64,000 nt of DNA from assembly GCA_902506565.1 (NCBI GenBank), contig LR732703.1, positions 1,198,525-1,262,524 on the forward strand, written 5' to 3'. Below, in pieces: positions 10,646 to 20,209 of this stretch; positions within the stretch are counted from its first letter, which is position 1, and each line of letters starts with the position of its first letter. Position numbers and translations under genes: made by a program. Origin of the DNA: Burkholderiales bacterium 8X (GTDB taxonomy: Bacteria > Pseudomonadota > Gammaproteobacteria > Burkholderiales > Burkholderiaceae_C). The notes under the pieces were generated by a model. The model searched no databases and had not been told where the DNA came from. It saw only the letters and a program-made list of their open reading frames with translations.

Positions 10646-11299
10646 ATGGACGTCAAGACCGGCCTGTTCTATCTCTTTGCCGCGGTGCTGCTGTTCGCAG
10701 CCTTCCGCGTCATCACCGCGCGCAACCCGGTGTATGCGGCGCTGTACCTGGTGCTGGCCTTCTTCCAGGCATCGGCCATCTGGCTGCTGCTGCGGGCCGA
10801 GTTCCTCGCGATTTCGCTGGTGCTGGTCTACGTCGGCGCCGTGATGGTGCTGTTCCTTTTCGTCGTGATGATGCTGGACATCAACGTCGATGCGCTGCGG
10901 GCCGGGTTCTGGAAGCACTTCCCGGTGGCCGCGGCCGTTGGCGCGCTGATCGCCCTTGAAATGGCGGCGGTGCTGATGGGCGGCTTTCGCCTGGCCGAGC
11001 CCACGGCGCCGATGGCGAGCGGGCCGGGCACTTCCAACACCATGGAACTCGGCAAGCTGCTGTATTCGGCCTACCTCTATCCGCTCGAGATCGCGGCCGT
11101 GATCCTGCTGGTGGCCATCGTCGCCGCCATCGCGTTGACGCTGCGCACCCGCAAGGACAGCAAGTACACCAATCCGGCCGACCAGGTTCGCGTCAAGGCG
11201 CGCGACCGGGTGCGCATCGTGCAGATGCCGGTGACCCGCGCCGCCGAACCGGCGCCGGCCGAAAAGGCACCCGCCGCAGCCGCGGAGAAAAAGGCATGA
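10646..11299 (+). CDS. nuoJ: NADH-quinone oxidoreductase subunit J
   Basis: Membrane subunit of complex I with five predicted helices; the third carries the [16 protein letters not shown] segment that undergoes helix rearrangement in the known mechanism. The 217-residue length includes an Ala/Lys/Glu-rich cytoplasmic tail ending in EKKA. The ATG at 10646 gives [11 protein letters not shown]. It overlaps nuoK by 4 bases (ATGA). Confidence 0.94.
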   Translation: MDVKTGLFYLFAAVLLFAAFRVITARNPVYAALYLVLAFFQASAIWLLLRAEFLAISLVLVYVGAVMVLFLFVVMMLDINVDALRAGFWKHFPVAAAVGALIALEMAAVLMGGFRLAEPTAPMASGPGTSNTMELGKLLYSAYLYPLEIAAVILLVAIVAAIALTLRTRKDSKYTNPADQVRVKARDRVRIVQMPVTRAAEPAPAEKAPAAAAEKKA

Positions 11300-11604
11300 C
11301 CCTCACGCTCGGACACTTCCTGTCGGTCGGCGCGATCCTGTTCGCGCTCTCGGTCATCGGGGTCTTCCTCAACCGCAAGAACCTGATCGTGCTGCTCATG
11401 TGCATCGAGCTGATGCTGCTCGCCGTCAACATGAACTTCGTCGCCTTCTCGTACTACCTCGGCGACATGCACGGGCAGATCTTCGTGTTCTTCATCCTGA
11501 CGGTGGCCGCGGCGGAGTCCGCGATCGGCCTTGCGCTCCTGGTGCTTCTCTTCCGCAACAAGTCGAACATCAATGTCGACGAGCTGAACACGCTCAAGGG
11601 ATGA
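11296..11604 (+). CDS. nuoK: NADH-quinone oxidoreductase subunit K
   Basis: Small three-helix membrane subunit of complex I, homologous to MrpC and to mitochondrial ND4L. Two membrane-embedded glutamates are visible, in [10 protein letters not shown] and [10 protein letters not shown], matching the conserved proton-path residues. The 102-residue length is exact for the family. The start overlaps the nuoJ stop. Confidence 0.95.
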   Translation: MTLTLGHFLSVGAILFALSVIGVFLNRKNLIVLLMCIELMLLAVNMNFVAFSYYLGDMHGQIFVFFILTVAAAESAIGLALLVLLFRNKSNINVDELNTLKG

Positions 11605-11641
11605 CCGTCGGTCGTCGCGCAGCCTTCAAAACAACAATCGT

Positions 11642-13750
11642 ATGAGCGCAACTCTTTCTGCATCCATGCTGCTGGCGGTGCCGCTGGCGCCGCTGGTCGG
11701 CTCGGTCCTGGCAGGCCTCTTCGGCACGAAGTTCGGCGGCAACCACATCGGCCGGAAGATCACCCATTCGCTGACCATCCTCGGCGTGGCGGTGGCCTTC
11801 GTGATCTCGGCGATGACGCTCAAGAGCGTGGTGGTGGACGGCGCCCGTTTCAACGCCACGATCTACGAATGGATGGTGGTGGGCGGCCTCAAGATGGAGG
11901 TCGGCTTCCTGGTCGACGGCCTCACGGCCATGATGATGTGCGTCGTCACCTTCGTCTCGCTGATGGTGCACGTCTACACCATCGGCTACATGGAGGAAGA
12001 CGAGGGCTACAACCGCTTCTTCGCGTACATCTCGCTCTTCACCTTCTCGATGCTGATGCTCGTGATGAGCAACAACATGCTCCAGCTCTTCTTCGGCTGG
12101 GAAGCGGTGGGCCTCGTCTCTTACCTCCTGATCGGCTTCTGGTACAACAAGCCGACCGCGATCTTCGCCAACATGAAGGCCTTCTTGGTGAACCGGGTCG
12201 GCGACTTCGGCTTCATCCTCGGCATCGGCCTGATCGCCGCCTATGCCGGCACGCTCAATTACGCCGAGGCCTTCGGCAAGTCGCAAGAGCTCGCCGCGCT
12301 TCGCTTCCCGGGCACCGAGTGGATGCTGGTCACCGTCATCTGCATCTGCCTCTTCATCGGCGCCATGGGCAAGAGCGCCCAGTTCCCGCTGCATGTCTGG
12401 CTGCCGGACTCGATGGAAGGCCCGACCCCGATCTCGGCGCTGATCCACGCCGCGACCATGGTGACCGCCGGCATCTTCATGGTCGCGCGCATGTCGCCGC
12501 TTTTCGAACTGAGCGACACGGCGCTCAGCTTCATCCTGGTGATCGGCGCCATCACCGCGCTCTTCATGGGCTTCCTCGGCATCATCCAGAACGACATCAA
12601 GCGGGTGGTCGCCTACTCGACCTTGTCCCAGCTGGGCTACATGACGGTCGCGCTCGGCGCCTCGGCCTATTCGGTCGCGGTGTTCCACCTCATGACCCAC
12701 GCGTTCTTCAAGGCGCTGCTGTTCCTCGGAGCGGGCTCGGTCATCATCGGCATGCACCACAACCAGGACATCCGCTGGATGGGCGGCGTGCGCAAGTACA
12801 TGCCGATCACCTGGATCACCTCGCTCCTGGGCTCGCTGGCGCTCATCGGCACGCCGCTCTTCTCGGGCTTCTATTCGAAGGACAGCATCATCGAGGCGGT
12901 CCACGAGAGCCATCTGTGGGGCGCCGGGTTCGCGCACTTCGCGGTGCTGGCGGGCGTGTTCGTCACGGCGTTCTATTCGTTCCGCATGTACTTCCTGGTG
13001 TTCCACGGCAAGGAGCGCTACGACCAGAATCCGGACTCGCATCACCACTATTCGGACGAGGAGCCGGCTGTCGACGCTCAGTCGCACGCCGCGGTGCATG
13101 CCGACCCGCATGCCGCGCCGCATGCCAAGCACGACAGCCACGCACATGGCCATCACGATGCGCATGCCAAGCCGCACGAATCGCCGTGGGTGGTCTGGCT
13201 GCCGCTGGTGCTGCTGGCGATTCCGTCGGTGGTGATCGGCTACTTCACCATCGACCCGATGCTCTACGGCGAGTTCTTCAAGGACGCGATCTTCATCGAC
13301 GAAGCCAAGCATGCCGCCATGAAGGAACTGGCCGAAGGCTTCCACGGCCCGATCGCCATGGCGGTGCACGGCCTCACCACCGCGCCTTTCTGGCTCGCGC
13401 TCGCGGGCGTCGTTTCTGCCTGGTACATGTACATGATCAATCCGGCGCTGCCGGCTGCGATCAAGCGCGGCTTCGGCCCGATCTACCGGTTGCTCGAAAA
13501 CAAGTACTACATGGACTGGTTCAACGAGAACGTGATCGCCCGCGGCACCCGTGCGCTCGGCACCGGCCTCTGGAAGGGCGGCGACCAGGCGCTGATCGAC
13601 GGCGGCATCGTGAACGGTTCGTGGAAGCTGGTCGGCCGCATCGCAGGCGTGGTGCGCTGGATGCAGTCCGGCTACATCTATCACTACGCGTTGGCGATGC
13701 TGCTCGGCATCTTCGTGCTCATGACGTATTTCGTATGGTTCAACCGGTAA
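11642..13750 (+). CDS. nuoL: NADH-quinone oxidoreductase subunit L
   Basis: Distal antiporter-like proton-pumping subunit of complex I. The core shows the family segments LFFGWEAVGLVSYLLIGFW, KSAQFPLHVWLPDSMEGPTP and HLMTHAFFKALLFL. The protein is 702 residues, longer than usual, mainly because of a histidine-rich loop at about residues 465-515 (bases 13035-13190), with 14 histidines in about 49 residues, between transmembrane helices. The loop would lie outside the membrane and may bind metal, but nothing else supports that. Confidence 0.95.
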   Translation: MSATLSASMLLAVPLAPLVGSVLAGLFGTKFGGNHIGRKITHSLTILGVAVAFVISAMTLKSVVVDGARFNATIYEWMVVGGLKMEVGFLVDGLTAMMMCVVTFVSLMVHVYTIGYMEEDEGYNRFFAYISLFTFSMLMLVMSNNMLQLFFGWEAVGLVSYLLIGFWYNKPTAIFANMKAFLVNRVGDFGFILGIGLIAAYAGTLNYAEAFGKSQELAALRFPGTEWMLVTVICICLFIGAMGKSAQFPLHVWLPDSMEGPTPISALIHAATMVTAGIFMVARMSPLFELSDTALSFILVIGAITALFMGFLGIIQNDIKRVVAYSTLSQLGYMTVALGASAYSVAVFHLMTHAFFKALLFLGAGSVIIGMHHNQDIRWMGGVRKYMPITWITSLLGSLALIGTPLFSGFYSKDSIIEAVHESHLWGAGFAHFAVLAGVFVTAFYSFRMYFLVFHGKERYDQNPDSHHHYSDEEPAVDAQSHAAVHADPHAAPHAKHDSHAHGHHDAHAKPHESPWVVWLPLVLLAIPSVVIGYFTIDPMLYGEFFKDAIFIDEAKHAAMKELAEGFHGPIAMAVHGLTTAPFWLALAGVVSAWYMYMINPALPAAIKRGFGPIYRLLENKYYMDWFNENVIARGTRALGTGLWKGGDQALIDGGIVNGSWKLVGRIAGVVRWMQSGYIYHYALAMLLGIFVLMTYFVWFNR

Positions 13751-13775
13751 GCGGCTTCGCTGGAGAAAAAGAAAA

Positions 13776-15251
13776 ATGGGTTTGCTGAGCCTCGCCATCT
13801 GGCTGCCGATCGTGATCGGCGCCTTGTTGCTGGCCATCGGTCGCGACGACGCCCCCAACCGCACGCGCTGGATTGCGCTCATCGGTTCGATCGCCAGCTT
13901 CGTCGTGACCTTGCCGCTGTATTCGCGCTTCGACACCGGCACCGCGGCGATGCAGTTCGTCGAGAAGAAGCAGTGGATCGACCGCTTCAACATCCACTAT
14001 CACGTGGGCCTGGACGGCCTGTCGTTCTGGCTGGTGCTTTTGACCGCCTTCATCACGGTGATCGTGGTGATCTCCGCCTGGGAAGTCATCACCGAGCGGG
14101 TGAGCCAGTACATGGGCGCGTTCCTGATCCTCTCGGGTCTCATGATCGGCACCTTCTCGGCGCTCGATGGCCTGCTGTTCTACGTGTTCTTCGAGGCCAC
14201 GCTGATCCCGATGTACCTCATCATCGGGATCTGGGGCGGGCCGAACAAGATCTACGCGGCGTTCAAGTTCTTCTTGTACACGCTCCTCGGCTCGCTCCTG
14301 ATGCTGGTCGCGCTGATCTACCTGTACAACAAGTCCGGCGGCAGCTTCGACATCCTGACCTGGCACAAACTGCCGCTCGCCTCGAGCGCGCAGACCTTCC
14401 TCTTCTTCGCCTTCTTCGCGGCTTTCGCGGTCAAGGTGCCGATGTGGCCGGTACACACCTGGCTGCCCGACGTACACGTCGAGGCGCCGACCGGCGGCTC
14501 GGCGGTGCTGGCGGCCATCATGCTGAAGCTCGGCGCCTACGGCTTCCTTCGCTTCTCGATGCCGATCGCGCCGGATGCCTCGCACGAGTGGGCCTGGCTC
14601 ATGATCGGCCTGTCGCTGATCGCCGTCATCTACGTCGGCCTGGTGGCGCTGGTCCAGCAGGACATGAAGAAGCTGGTGGCGTATTCGTCGGTCGCGCACA
14701 TGGGCTTCGTCACGCTCGGCTTCTTCATCTTCAACGACCTCGGCATGGCGGGCGGCATCGTGCAGATGATTGCCCACGGCTTCGTGTCGGGCGCCATGTT
14801 CCTCGGCATCGGCGTGCTGTACGACCGCGTGCATTCGCGGCAGATCGCGGACTACGGCGGCGTGGTGAACACCATGCCCAAGTTCGCCGCCTTCGCGCTG
14901 CTGTTCGCCATGGCCAACTGCGGCTTGCCCGCCACCGCCGGCTTCGTCGGCGAGTGGATGGTGATCCTCGGTGCGGTCAAGGCCAACTTCTGGCTCGGCT
15001 TCGGCGCCGCCACGGCGTTGATCTTCGGTGCCGCCTACACGCTGTGGATGTACAAGCGCGTCTACCTCGGGCCGGTCGGCAACCACCACGTCCAGGAACT
15101 CAAGGACATCAATGCCCGCGAGTTCCTGATGCTGGCGCTGCTGGCGGTGGCCGTGCTCTACATGGGCATCCATCCGAAGCCATTTACCGACGTGATGAAC
15201 GTGTCGGTGGGCGAACTGCTGCGCCATGTCTCGGTGTCCAAGATTCCATGA
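13776..15251 (+). CDS. nuoM: NADH-quinone oxidoreductase subunit M
   Basis: Antiporter-like proton-pumping membrane subunit of complex I. Visible landmarks are FFEATLIPMYLIIGIWGG with its membrane glutamate, KVPMWPVHTWLPDVHVEAP, and the VAYSSVAHMGFV segment. The 491-residue length is standard with about 14 hydrophobic segments. It starts 25 bases after nuoL. A 92-base gap separates it from nuoN. Confidence 0.95.
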   Translation: MGLLSLAIWLPIVIGALLLAIGRDDAPNRTRWIALIGSIASFVVTLPLYSRFDTGTAAMQFVEKKQWIDRFNIHYHVGLDGLSFWLVLLTAFITVIVVISAWEVITERVSQYMGAFLILSGLMIGTFSALDGLLFYVFFEATLIPMYLIIGIWGGPNKIYAAFKFFLYTLLGSLLMLVALIYLYNKSGGSFDILTWHKLPLASSAQTFLFFAFFAAFAVKVPMWPVHTWLPDVHVEAPTGGSAVLAAIMLKLGAYGFLRFSMPIAPDASHEWAWLMIGLSLIAVIYVGLVALVQQDMKKLVAYSSVAHMGFVTLGFFIFNDLGMAGGIVQMIAHGFVSGAMFLGIGVLYDRVHSRQIADYGGVVNTMPKFAAFALLFAMANCGLPATAGFVGEWMVILGAVKANFWLGFGAATALIFGAAYTLWMYKRVYLGPVGNHHVQELKDINAREFLMLALLAVAVLYMGIHPKPFTDVMNVSVGELLRHVSVSKIP

Positions 15252-15331
15252 TCACCGCACCTCAACACGCCACCGAATCGACCCGACCGAACGCTCTGCC
15301 GGCCCCGCAGGGTGCCGGGCGCTACCGCTGA
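15248..15331 (+). CDS. Possible 27-residue small ORF between nuoM and nuoN
   Basis: An ATG at 15248 overlaps the nuoM stop (ATGA, as at other junctions of this operon) and opens a 27-codon frame ending at 15331, 12 bases before nuoN. The peptide (starting MITAPQHATESTRPNALP) is polar, without a membrane segment or recognisable motif. It may be translated only as a coupling device or may be chance; no homology can be judged. Confidence 0.2.
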   Translation: MITAPQHATESTRPNALPAPQGAGRYR

Positions 15332-15343
15332 ACCGAGAACGAG

Positions 15344-16831
15344 ATGATTGACAAAATCAGCTGGATGACGATCTTCCCCGAGGTGGTGTTGCTGGTCATG
15401 ACCTGCATCATTGCCTTGCTGGACCTGTCGACCACCAGCCCCCAACGCACCCGCACCTACGTCCTCACGCTCTTGACGCTGGCGGTGGTCGCCATCCTGA
15501 GCGGCATGCGAGCCGCTGCGGGTCAAACCGACTACGGCTTCGGCGGCATGGTGGTGAGCGACCCGATGGGCAACTGGCTCAAGTGCTTCTCCGCGCTCGC
15601 CGTGATGGTGACCCTGGTCTACGGCCGCCCCTACGCGGCGGACCGCGGCATGCTCGCGGGCGGCGAGATGTTCACCATCAGCCTTTTCTCGCTGCTCGGC
15701 ATCTTCGTGATGATCTCGGGGTCCAACTTCCTCCTGATCTATCTCGGCCTCGAGCTGCTCACGCTGTCGAGCTATGCGCTGGTGGCGCTTCGCCGCGACA
15801 ACGCGACCGCGAGCGAAGCCGCGATGAAGTACTTCGTGCTGGGCGCGATGGCCAGCGGCTTCCTGCTCTACGGCTTGTCGATGATGTATGGCGCCACCGG
15901 TTCGCTCGACATCAACGAGGTGTTCAAGGCGATCGCGACCCGCAAGGTCAATCACCAGGTTCTGGTGTTCGGCCTGGTGTTCATCGTGGCGGGTCTCGCC
16001 TTCAAGATCGGCGCCGCACCGTTCCACATGTGGATTCCGGACGTGTACCAGGGCGCACCGACGGCGGTCACGCTCCTGATCGGCGCCGCGCCCGAGCTGG
16101 CCGCTTTCGCGATCATCATCCGGCTCCTGGTCGAAGGCCTGCTGCCGCTCGCGATCGACTGGCAGCAGATGCTGGCGCTGCTGGCGATCGCCTCGCTGAT
16201 CGTCGGCAACCTCGCCGCCATCGCGCAGACCAACCTCAAGCGCATGCTGGCGTATTCGACCATCGCGCAGATGGGCTTCATGCTGCTCGGCCTGGTGGCC
16301 GGCGTGGTCAACGGCAATTCGTACAACGCGCAGTACGCGTACAGCTCGGCGATGTTCTACATCGTCACCTACGTGCTCACCACCTTGGCGAGCTTCGGCA
16401 TCATCCTGCTGCTGGCGCGCGAAGGCTTCGAAAGCGAGGAGATTACCGACCTGGCCGGCCTCAACCAGCGCAGCCCGCTCTATGCCGGCGTGATGGCGGT
16501 GGCGATGTTCTCGCTGGCGGGTATTCCGCCGCTGGTCGGCTTCTACGCCAAGCTCGCCGTGCTGCAGGCGCTGATCGCCTCGGGCCAGGCCCTCTACATC
16601 GCGCTCGCGGTGTTCGCGGTGATCATGTCGCTGATCGGCGCCTTCTACTACCTGCGGGTGGTCAAGGTCATGTACTTCGATGCGCCGCTCACCGCCACCA
16701 CGGTTTCCGCGCCGCGCGACGTTCGCACGGTGCTGGTGGTCAACGGCGCGCTGATCCTGATCCTCGGTATCCTCCCCGGCGGGCTCATGACGCTCTGCGC
16801 CAACGCGATCGTCGCCACGCTCGGGACCTGA
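15344..16831 (+). CDS. nuoN: NADH-quinone oxidoreductase subunit N
   Basis: Third antiporter-like proton-pumping subunit, nearest to the peripheral arm. Family landmarks include [40 protein letters not shown] and the [15 protein letters not shown] segment. The 495-residue length and multiple hydrophobic helices fit. It is the last nuo gene; DUF2818 follows after 7 bases and is probably cotranscribed. Confidence 0.95.
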   Translation: MIDKISWMTIFPEVVLLVMTCIIALLDLSTTSPQRTRTYVLTLLTLAVVAILSGMRAAAGQTDYGFGGMVVSDPMGNWLKCFSALAVMVTLVYGRPYAADRGMLAGGEMFTISLFSLLGIFVMISGSNFLLIYLGLELLTLSSYALVALRRDNATASEAAMKYFVLGAMASGFLLYGLSMMYGATGSLDINEVFKAIATRKVNHQVLVFGLVFIVAGLAFKIGAAPFHMWIPDVYQGAPTAVTLLIGAAPELAAFAIIIRLLVEGLLPLAIDWQQMLALLAIASLIVGNLAAIAQTNLKRMLAYSTIAQMGFMLLGLVAGVVNGNSYNAQYAYSSAMFYIVTYVLTTLASFGIILLLAREGFESEEITDLAGLNQRSPLYAGVMAVAMFSLAGIPPLVGFYAKLAVLQALIASGQALYIALAVFAVIMSLIGAFYYLRVVKVMYFDAPLTATTVSAPRDVRTVLVVNGALILILGILPGGLMTLCANAIVATLGT

Positions 16832-16838
16832 AGCGCTC

Positions 16839-17144
16839 GTGTCGCAGAGCGCGTCGGTCTGGCTGGTGCTGCTGGTCGCACTCGTGGCGGCCAACCTGCC
16901 GTTCCTGAACGAGCGCCTGCTCGGGGTGTTGCCGGTGTCCGCCCGCGCCAAGTCGCTCGCCTTGCGGCTCGCCGAGCTGGTGGTGCTTTACTTCCTGGCG
17001 GGTGGCGTCGGCTTGCTGTTCGAGCGGCGGGCCGGGCAGGTGGCACCGCAGGGCTGGGAGTTCTACGCGGTCACCGCGGCGCTTTTCGTCGTGCTGGCCT
17101 TTCCCGGCTTCACCTGGCGCTACCTGCTTAAACACCGGAAATGA
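16839..17144 (+). CDS. DUF2818 family small membrane protein
   Basis: A 101-residue hydrophobic protein with about three membrane helices (residues about 5-22, 45-60 and 75-93). It starts with GTG at 16839, 7 bases after nuoN, and matches the DUF2818 family found behind complex I operons in Burkholderiales. The function is unknown; the position suggests an accessory or assembly link to complex I, but that is inference. It ends 1 base before the NUDIX gene start codon. Confidence 0.75.
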   Translation: MSQSASVWLVLLVALVAANLPFLNERLLGVLPVSARAKSLALRLAELVVLYFLAGGVGLLFERRAGQVAPQGWEFYAVTAALFVVLAFPGFTWRYLLKHRK

Positions 17145-17145
17145 C

Positions 17146-17799
17146 ATGACATCGAAGACGCCAACGCCGTCAGAGCATCTGCCGGGGCACGGCCTGCCGG
17201 AACAGCACCTGCGCGAGGAACGCATCGGCTCCGAGGACATCTACGGCGGCAATTTCATCCGGCTCAAGCGGGATACGGTTCGCCTGCCGGACGGGCATAT
17301 CGCGACCCGCGAGTACGTGGTGCATCCCGGCGCGGTGGTGGTGGTGCCGATGCTCGACGACGGCCGCATCGTGATGGAGCGCCAGTACCGCTATCCGGTG
17401 CAGCAGGTCATGACCGAGTTCCCGGCCGGCAAGCTCGACGCCGGCGAAGACCCGCTCGTCTGCGGCCAGCGCGAACTGATCGAAGAGACCGGCTACTCGG
17501 CACGCGAGTGGGCGAAGGCCGGCATCATGCATCTCGCGGTCGGCTATTCGGACGAGATCATCCACATCTACTTCGCTCGCGGCCTGACGCTCGGCGATCG
17601 ACAACTCGACCAGGGCGAGTTCGTCGACGTGATCACCGCACGGCCGGACGAGATCATGGCCTGGTGCCGCGACGGCACGATCTCCGATGCCAAGTCGCTG
17701 AGCTGCACGCTGTGGCTGCAGAACGTGCTGTCGGGCGCATGGTCGCTCGACTGGAAGCCGACGAAAGAGGGCGGCGGCGCCGCACCATCCGTCGCATGA
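17146..17799 (+). CDS. NUDIX hydrolase, ADP-ribose pyrophosphatase-like
   Basis: Cytosolic hydrolase of nucleoside diphosphate derivatives, most like ADP-ribose pyrophosphatase (NudF-type). The full Nudix box is visible as GKLDAGEDPLVCGQRELIEE plus TGY (G-x5-E-x7-R-E-U-x-E-E-x-G-U), preceded by EFPA. The frame is open upstream, but the ATG at 17146 right after the DUF2818 stop gives 217 residues. Its stop overlaps the next gene (ATGA at 17796). Confidence 0.88.
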   Translation: MTSKTPTPSEHLPGHGLPEQHLREERIGSEDIYGGNFIRLKRDTVRLPDGHIATREYVVHPGAVVVVPMLDDGRIVMERQYRYPVQQVMTEFPAGKLDAGEDPLVCGQRELIEETGYSAREWAKAGIMHLAVGYSDEIIHIYFARGLTLGDRQLDQGEFVDVITARPDEIMAWCRDGTISDAKSLSCTLWLQNVLSGAWSLDWKPTKEGGGAAPSVA

Positions 17800-18305
17800 A
17801 GGTTCTCAACCTGCAATGCGGACACGGCCACGGCTTCGAGGGCTGGTTCGCCTCCAACGAAGCCTTCGAGCGGCAACTGGCGGGCGCGCTGGTCGAATGC
17901 CCGATGTGCGGCGATACGGAAATCATCAAGCTGCTGACGGCGCCGCGTCTCAACCTCGGAAGTGCCAAGCGCGCCGAGGGCGAGGGGCAGGCGGAACAGG
18001 CAGGACAGGCAGGACAGCCGAATGCTCAGGGCCCTGCTTCGGTACCGAATGCCACGACCGGCTCGCCGGGCACGCAGGTGTCCCTCGAAGCCCGCTGGAT
18101 GATGGCCGTGCGCGAAGTGCTTTCCAAGACCGAGGACGTCGGCAAGCGCTTCGCGACCGAGGCTCGCAAGATGCACTACGGCGAAGCCGACGAGCGCGGG
18201 ATTCGCGGCCAGGCGACGCCGGAAGAGGCGAAGTCGCTGGCCGAGGAGGGCATCGCGGTGTTCACGCTGCCGATCCCGCCGGCGCTCAAGGGCACGCTGC
18301 AGTAG
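17796..18305 (+). CDS. DUF1178 family protein
   Basis: A 169-residue protein starting MKVLNLQCGHGHGFEGWF, the characteristic DUF1178 N-terminus, with a probable zinc-binding set: Cys8, His10 and His12 near the start and the CPMC knuckle at about residues 35-38. The middle (about 60-95) is a low-complexity Gln/Ala/Gly linker; the C-terminal half is the conserved helical part ending FTLPIPPALKGTLQ. The function is unknown. It is translationally coupled to the NUDIX gene. Confidence 0.85.
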   Translation: MKVLNLQCGHGHGFEGWFASNEAFERQLAGALVECPMCGDTEIIKLLTAPRLNLGSAKRAEGEGQAEQAGQAGQPNAQGPASVPNATTGSPGTQVSLEARWMMAVREVLSKTEDVGKRFATEARKMHYGEADERGIRGQATPEEAKSLAEEGIAVFTLPIPPALKGTLQ

Positions 18306-18347
18306 GCGCCGAGCCGCGTAGCCAGCGACCGACGACCAGCAAACGCC

Positions 18348-20132
18348 TCAGGTCGTGAACTGCAAGGCGGCCAGCCGCGCGTAGACCCCGTTGCTCGCGA
18401 CCAGCGCCGCATGCGTGCCTTGCTCGACGATGCCGCCGTGGTCCAGCACCACGATTCGGTCGGCCTTCTGTACCGTCGCCAAACGATGGGCGATGACCAA
18501 GGTGGTTCGGCCCGCCATCGCGGATTCGAGCGCCGCCTGCACCGCTCGTTCGCTTTCTGCGTCCAGCGCGCTGGTGGCCTCGTCGAGCAGCAGCAGCGGC
18601 GGGTTCTTCAGGATCGCGCGGGCGATCGCGATCCGTTGTCGCTGCCCGCCTGAGAGCCGCACGCCCCGTTCGCCGAGGAAGGTGTCGTAACCCTCCGGCA
18701 ACGCCTGGATGAAGCTGTCCGCATAGGCCAGCCGGGCGGCTGCATGGACCTCTTCGGCACTCGCCTGGGGCCTGCCGTAGCGAATGTTCTCGAAGGCGCT
18801 GGTCGAGAAGATCACCGCGTCCTGCGGCACCAGGCCGATGCGGGTCCGCAGCTCTTCGAGCGACAGGCTGTCGAGCGCCGCGCCGTCGAGCGCGATGCGT
18901 CCGGACTGCGGGTCGTAGTAGCGCAGCAGCAGCTGGAACACGGTGCTCTTGCCGGCGCCGCTCGATCCGACCAGCGCCACGGTTTCGCCGGGAGCGACTG
19001 CCAGCGTGAAGTCGCGCAGTGCCGGCGTGCCGGGGCGCGATGGATAGTGGAAGTTCACGCCTTCGAGGCTGAGCGCGCTGCCCGCCGCCAGCACCGCCGC
19101 CCTGGCGGGCTGTGCCGGGGACACGATCACCGGCCGGGCATGCAGCAGTTCCATCAATCGCTCGGTGGCGCCGGCCGCGCGCAGCAGGTCGCCATAGACC
19201 TCGCCCAATACCGCTGCCGCGCTCGCGAGGATGATCACGTAGACCACCGTCTGGCCCAGGTGCCCGGCGGTGATGTCGCCGCGGATCACGGCCTGCGTTC
19301 CCTGGTAGAGCCCCCAGAGCAGCGCGCCAGAGGTCGCGATGATGATGAAGGCCACCAGCACCGATCGGGCCCTGGTCCGGCGCACGGCCGTCAGGAAGGC
19401 GCTCTCTGTCGACGCGTCGAAGCGGGCGGCTTCGCGTGACTCGGCGGTATAGCTCTGCACCACCGGGATGGCGTTGAGCACCTCGGCCGCGATCGCGCTC
19501 GAATCGGCGACCCGGTCCTGGCTGGCGCGCGACAGCTTGCGCACCCGGCGGCCGAACCACATGCTCGGCAGCACCACCAGCACCAGCACCGCCATCACCT
19601 GGAACATGACGTAGGGGTTGGTCCAGATCAGCATCGCCAGCGCCCCGACGCCCATCACCGCGTTGCGCAGACCCATGCTGAGCGAGGAGCCCACCACCGT
19701 CTGCACCAGCGTGGTGTCGGCCGTGAGCCGCGACAGCACCTCGCCGGTTTGCGTGGTCTCGAAGAACACCGGGCTTTGCCGAAGGACATGGGCGTACACC
19801 GCATTGCGGAGATCGGCGGTGACCCGTTCGCCCAGCCAGCTGACCGTATAGAAGCGAGCCGCCGAAAAAAGCCCGAGCGCCACGGCCACGGCGAAAAGCG
19901 CGACGAAATGGTCCCGCAGCGCCATGGTCTGCTGGCCGCGATCGGCGGTCACCAGCCCGCCGTCGATCAGGCTGCGCAGTGCGACCGGGAATGCGAGCGT
20001 GGTCGCGGCTGCCATCACCAGGAACACGATGGCCAGCAGGATCTGGACGCGGTAGGGCCGAAGAAAAGGGGCCAGGCCGCCGAGCGAGCGGGGAGCGCCC
20101 GTGGCCGGCGAAGAAGAACGAGAGGTCGGCAT
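18348..20132 (-). CDS. ABC exporter, fused permease/ATPase (ABCB/MsbA-like)
   Basis: A 594-residue half-transporter: six hydrophobic helices in about residues 30-320, then a nucleotide-binding domain. Walker A is GSSGAGKST, the signature LSGGQRQRIAIARA, Walker B LLLLDEATSALDAESE and the switch histidine IAHRL. This is the lipid/multidrug exporter class acting as a homodimer in the inner membrane; the substrate cannot be told. It diverges from the MarR-family gene at 20210, with the shared regulatory region at 20133-20209, so the MarR protein may regulate it as well. Confidence 0.88.
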   Translation of the reverse strand: MPTSRSSSPATGAPRSLGGLAPFLRPYRVQILLAIVFLVMAAATTLAFPVALRSLIDGGLVTADRGQQTMALRDHFVALFAVAVALGLFSAARFYTVSWLGERVTADLRNAVYAHVLRQSPVFFETTQTGEVLSRLTADTTLVQTVVGSSLSMGLRNAVMGVGALAMLIWTNPYVMFQVMAVLVLVVLPSMWFGRRVRKLSRASQDRVADSSAIAAEVLNAIPVVQSYTAESREAARFDASTESAFLTAVRRTRARSVLVAFIIIATSGALLWGLYQGTQAVIRGDITAGHLGQTVVYVIILASAAAVLGEVYGDLLRAAGATERLMELLHARPVIVSPAQPARAAVLAAGSALSLEGVNFHYPSRPGTPALRDFTLAVAPGETVALVGSSGAGKSTVFQLLLRYYDPQSGRIALDGAALDSLSLEELRTRIGLVPQDAVIFSTSAFENIRYGRPQASAEEVHAAARLAYADSFIQALPEGYDTFLGERGVRLSGGQRQRIAIARAILKNPPLLLLDEATSALDAESERAVQAALESAMAGRTTLVIAHRLATVQKADRIVVLDHGGIVEQGTHAALVASNGVYARLAALQFTT

Positions 20133-20172
20133 GGCGGCATTCTAGCCAACGCTTGCCCCACCAAAGGTCGCC

Positions 20173-20201
20173 TTGACAGTAATTGCCGGGGCAACTATTA
20201 T
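20173..20201 (+). promoter_or_regulatory. Sigma70-type promoter for the marR-efflux operon
   Basis: A perfect -35 hexamer TTGACA (20173-20178) is separated by exactly 17 bases from TATTAT (20196-20201), one mismatch from the consensus -10. The predicted transcription start (about 20207-20209) falls within 1-3 bases of the ATG at 20210, so the message would be leaderless or nearly so. This spacing also argues for the ATG at 20210 and against the upstream in-frame TTG at 20183, which lies inside the promoter. Confidence 0.75.
20183..20194. promoter_or_regulatory. Palindromic operator between -35 and -10, probable MarR site
   Basis: TTGCC (20183-20187), two bases, then GGCAA (20190-20194) forms a perfect inverted repeat. 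Extending each arm to ten bases (AGTAATTGCC against the complement of GGCAACTATT) keeps 8 of 10 positions matched. It fills the spacer of the promoter above, the classical place for steric repression, and lies in front of a MarR-family gene, which suggests autoregulation. Confidence 0.6.
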
Positions 20202-20209
20202 TGCGGCCC

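Noticed and set aside
11594-13993. A 799-codon open frame on the minus strand opposite nuoL
   Set aside because: It is exactly antisense to a highly conserved gene, is made almost entirely of His, Arg, Glu and Asp, and has no recognisable domain. Such frames are expected where the sense codons are GC-rich.
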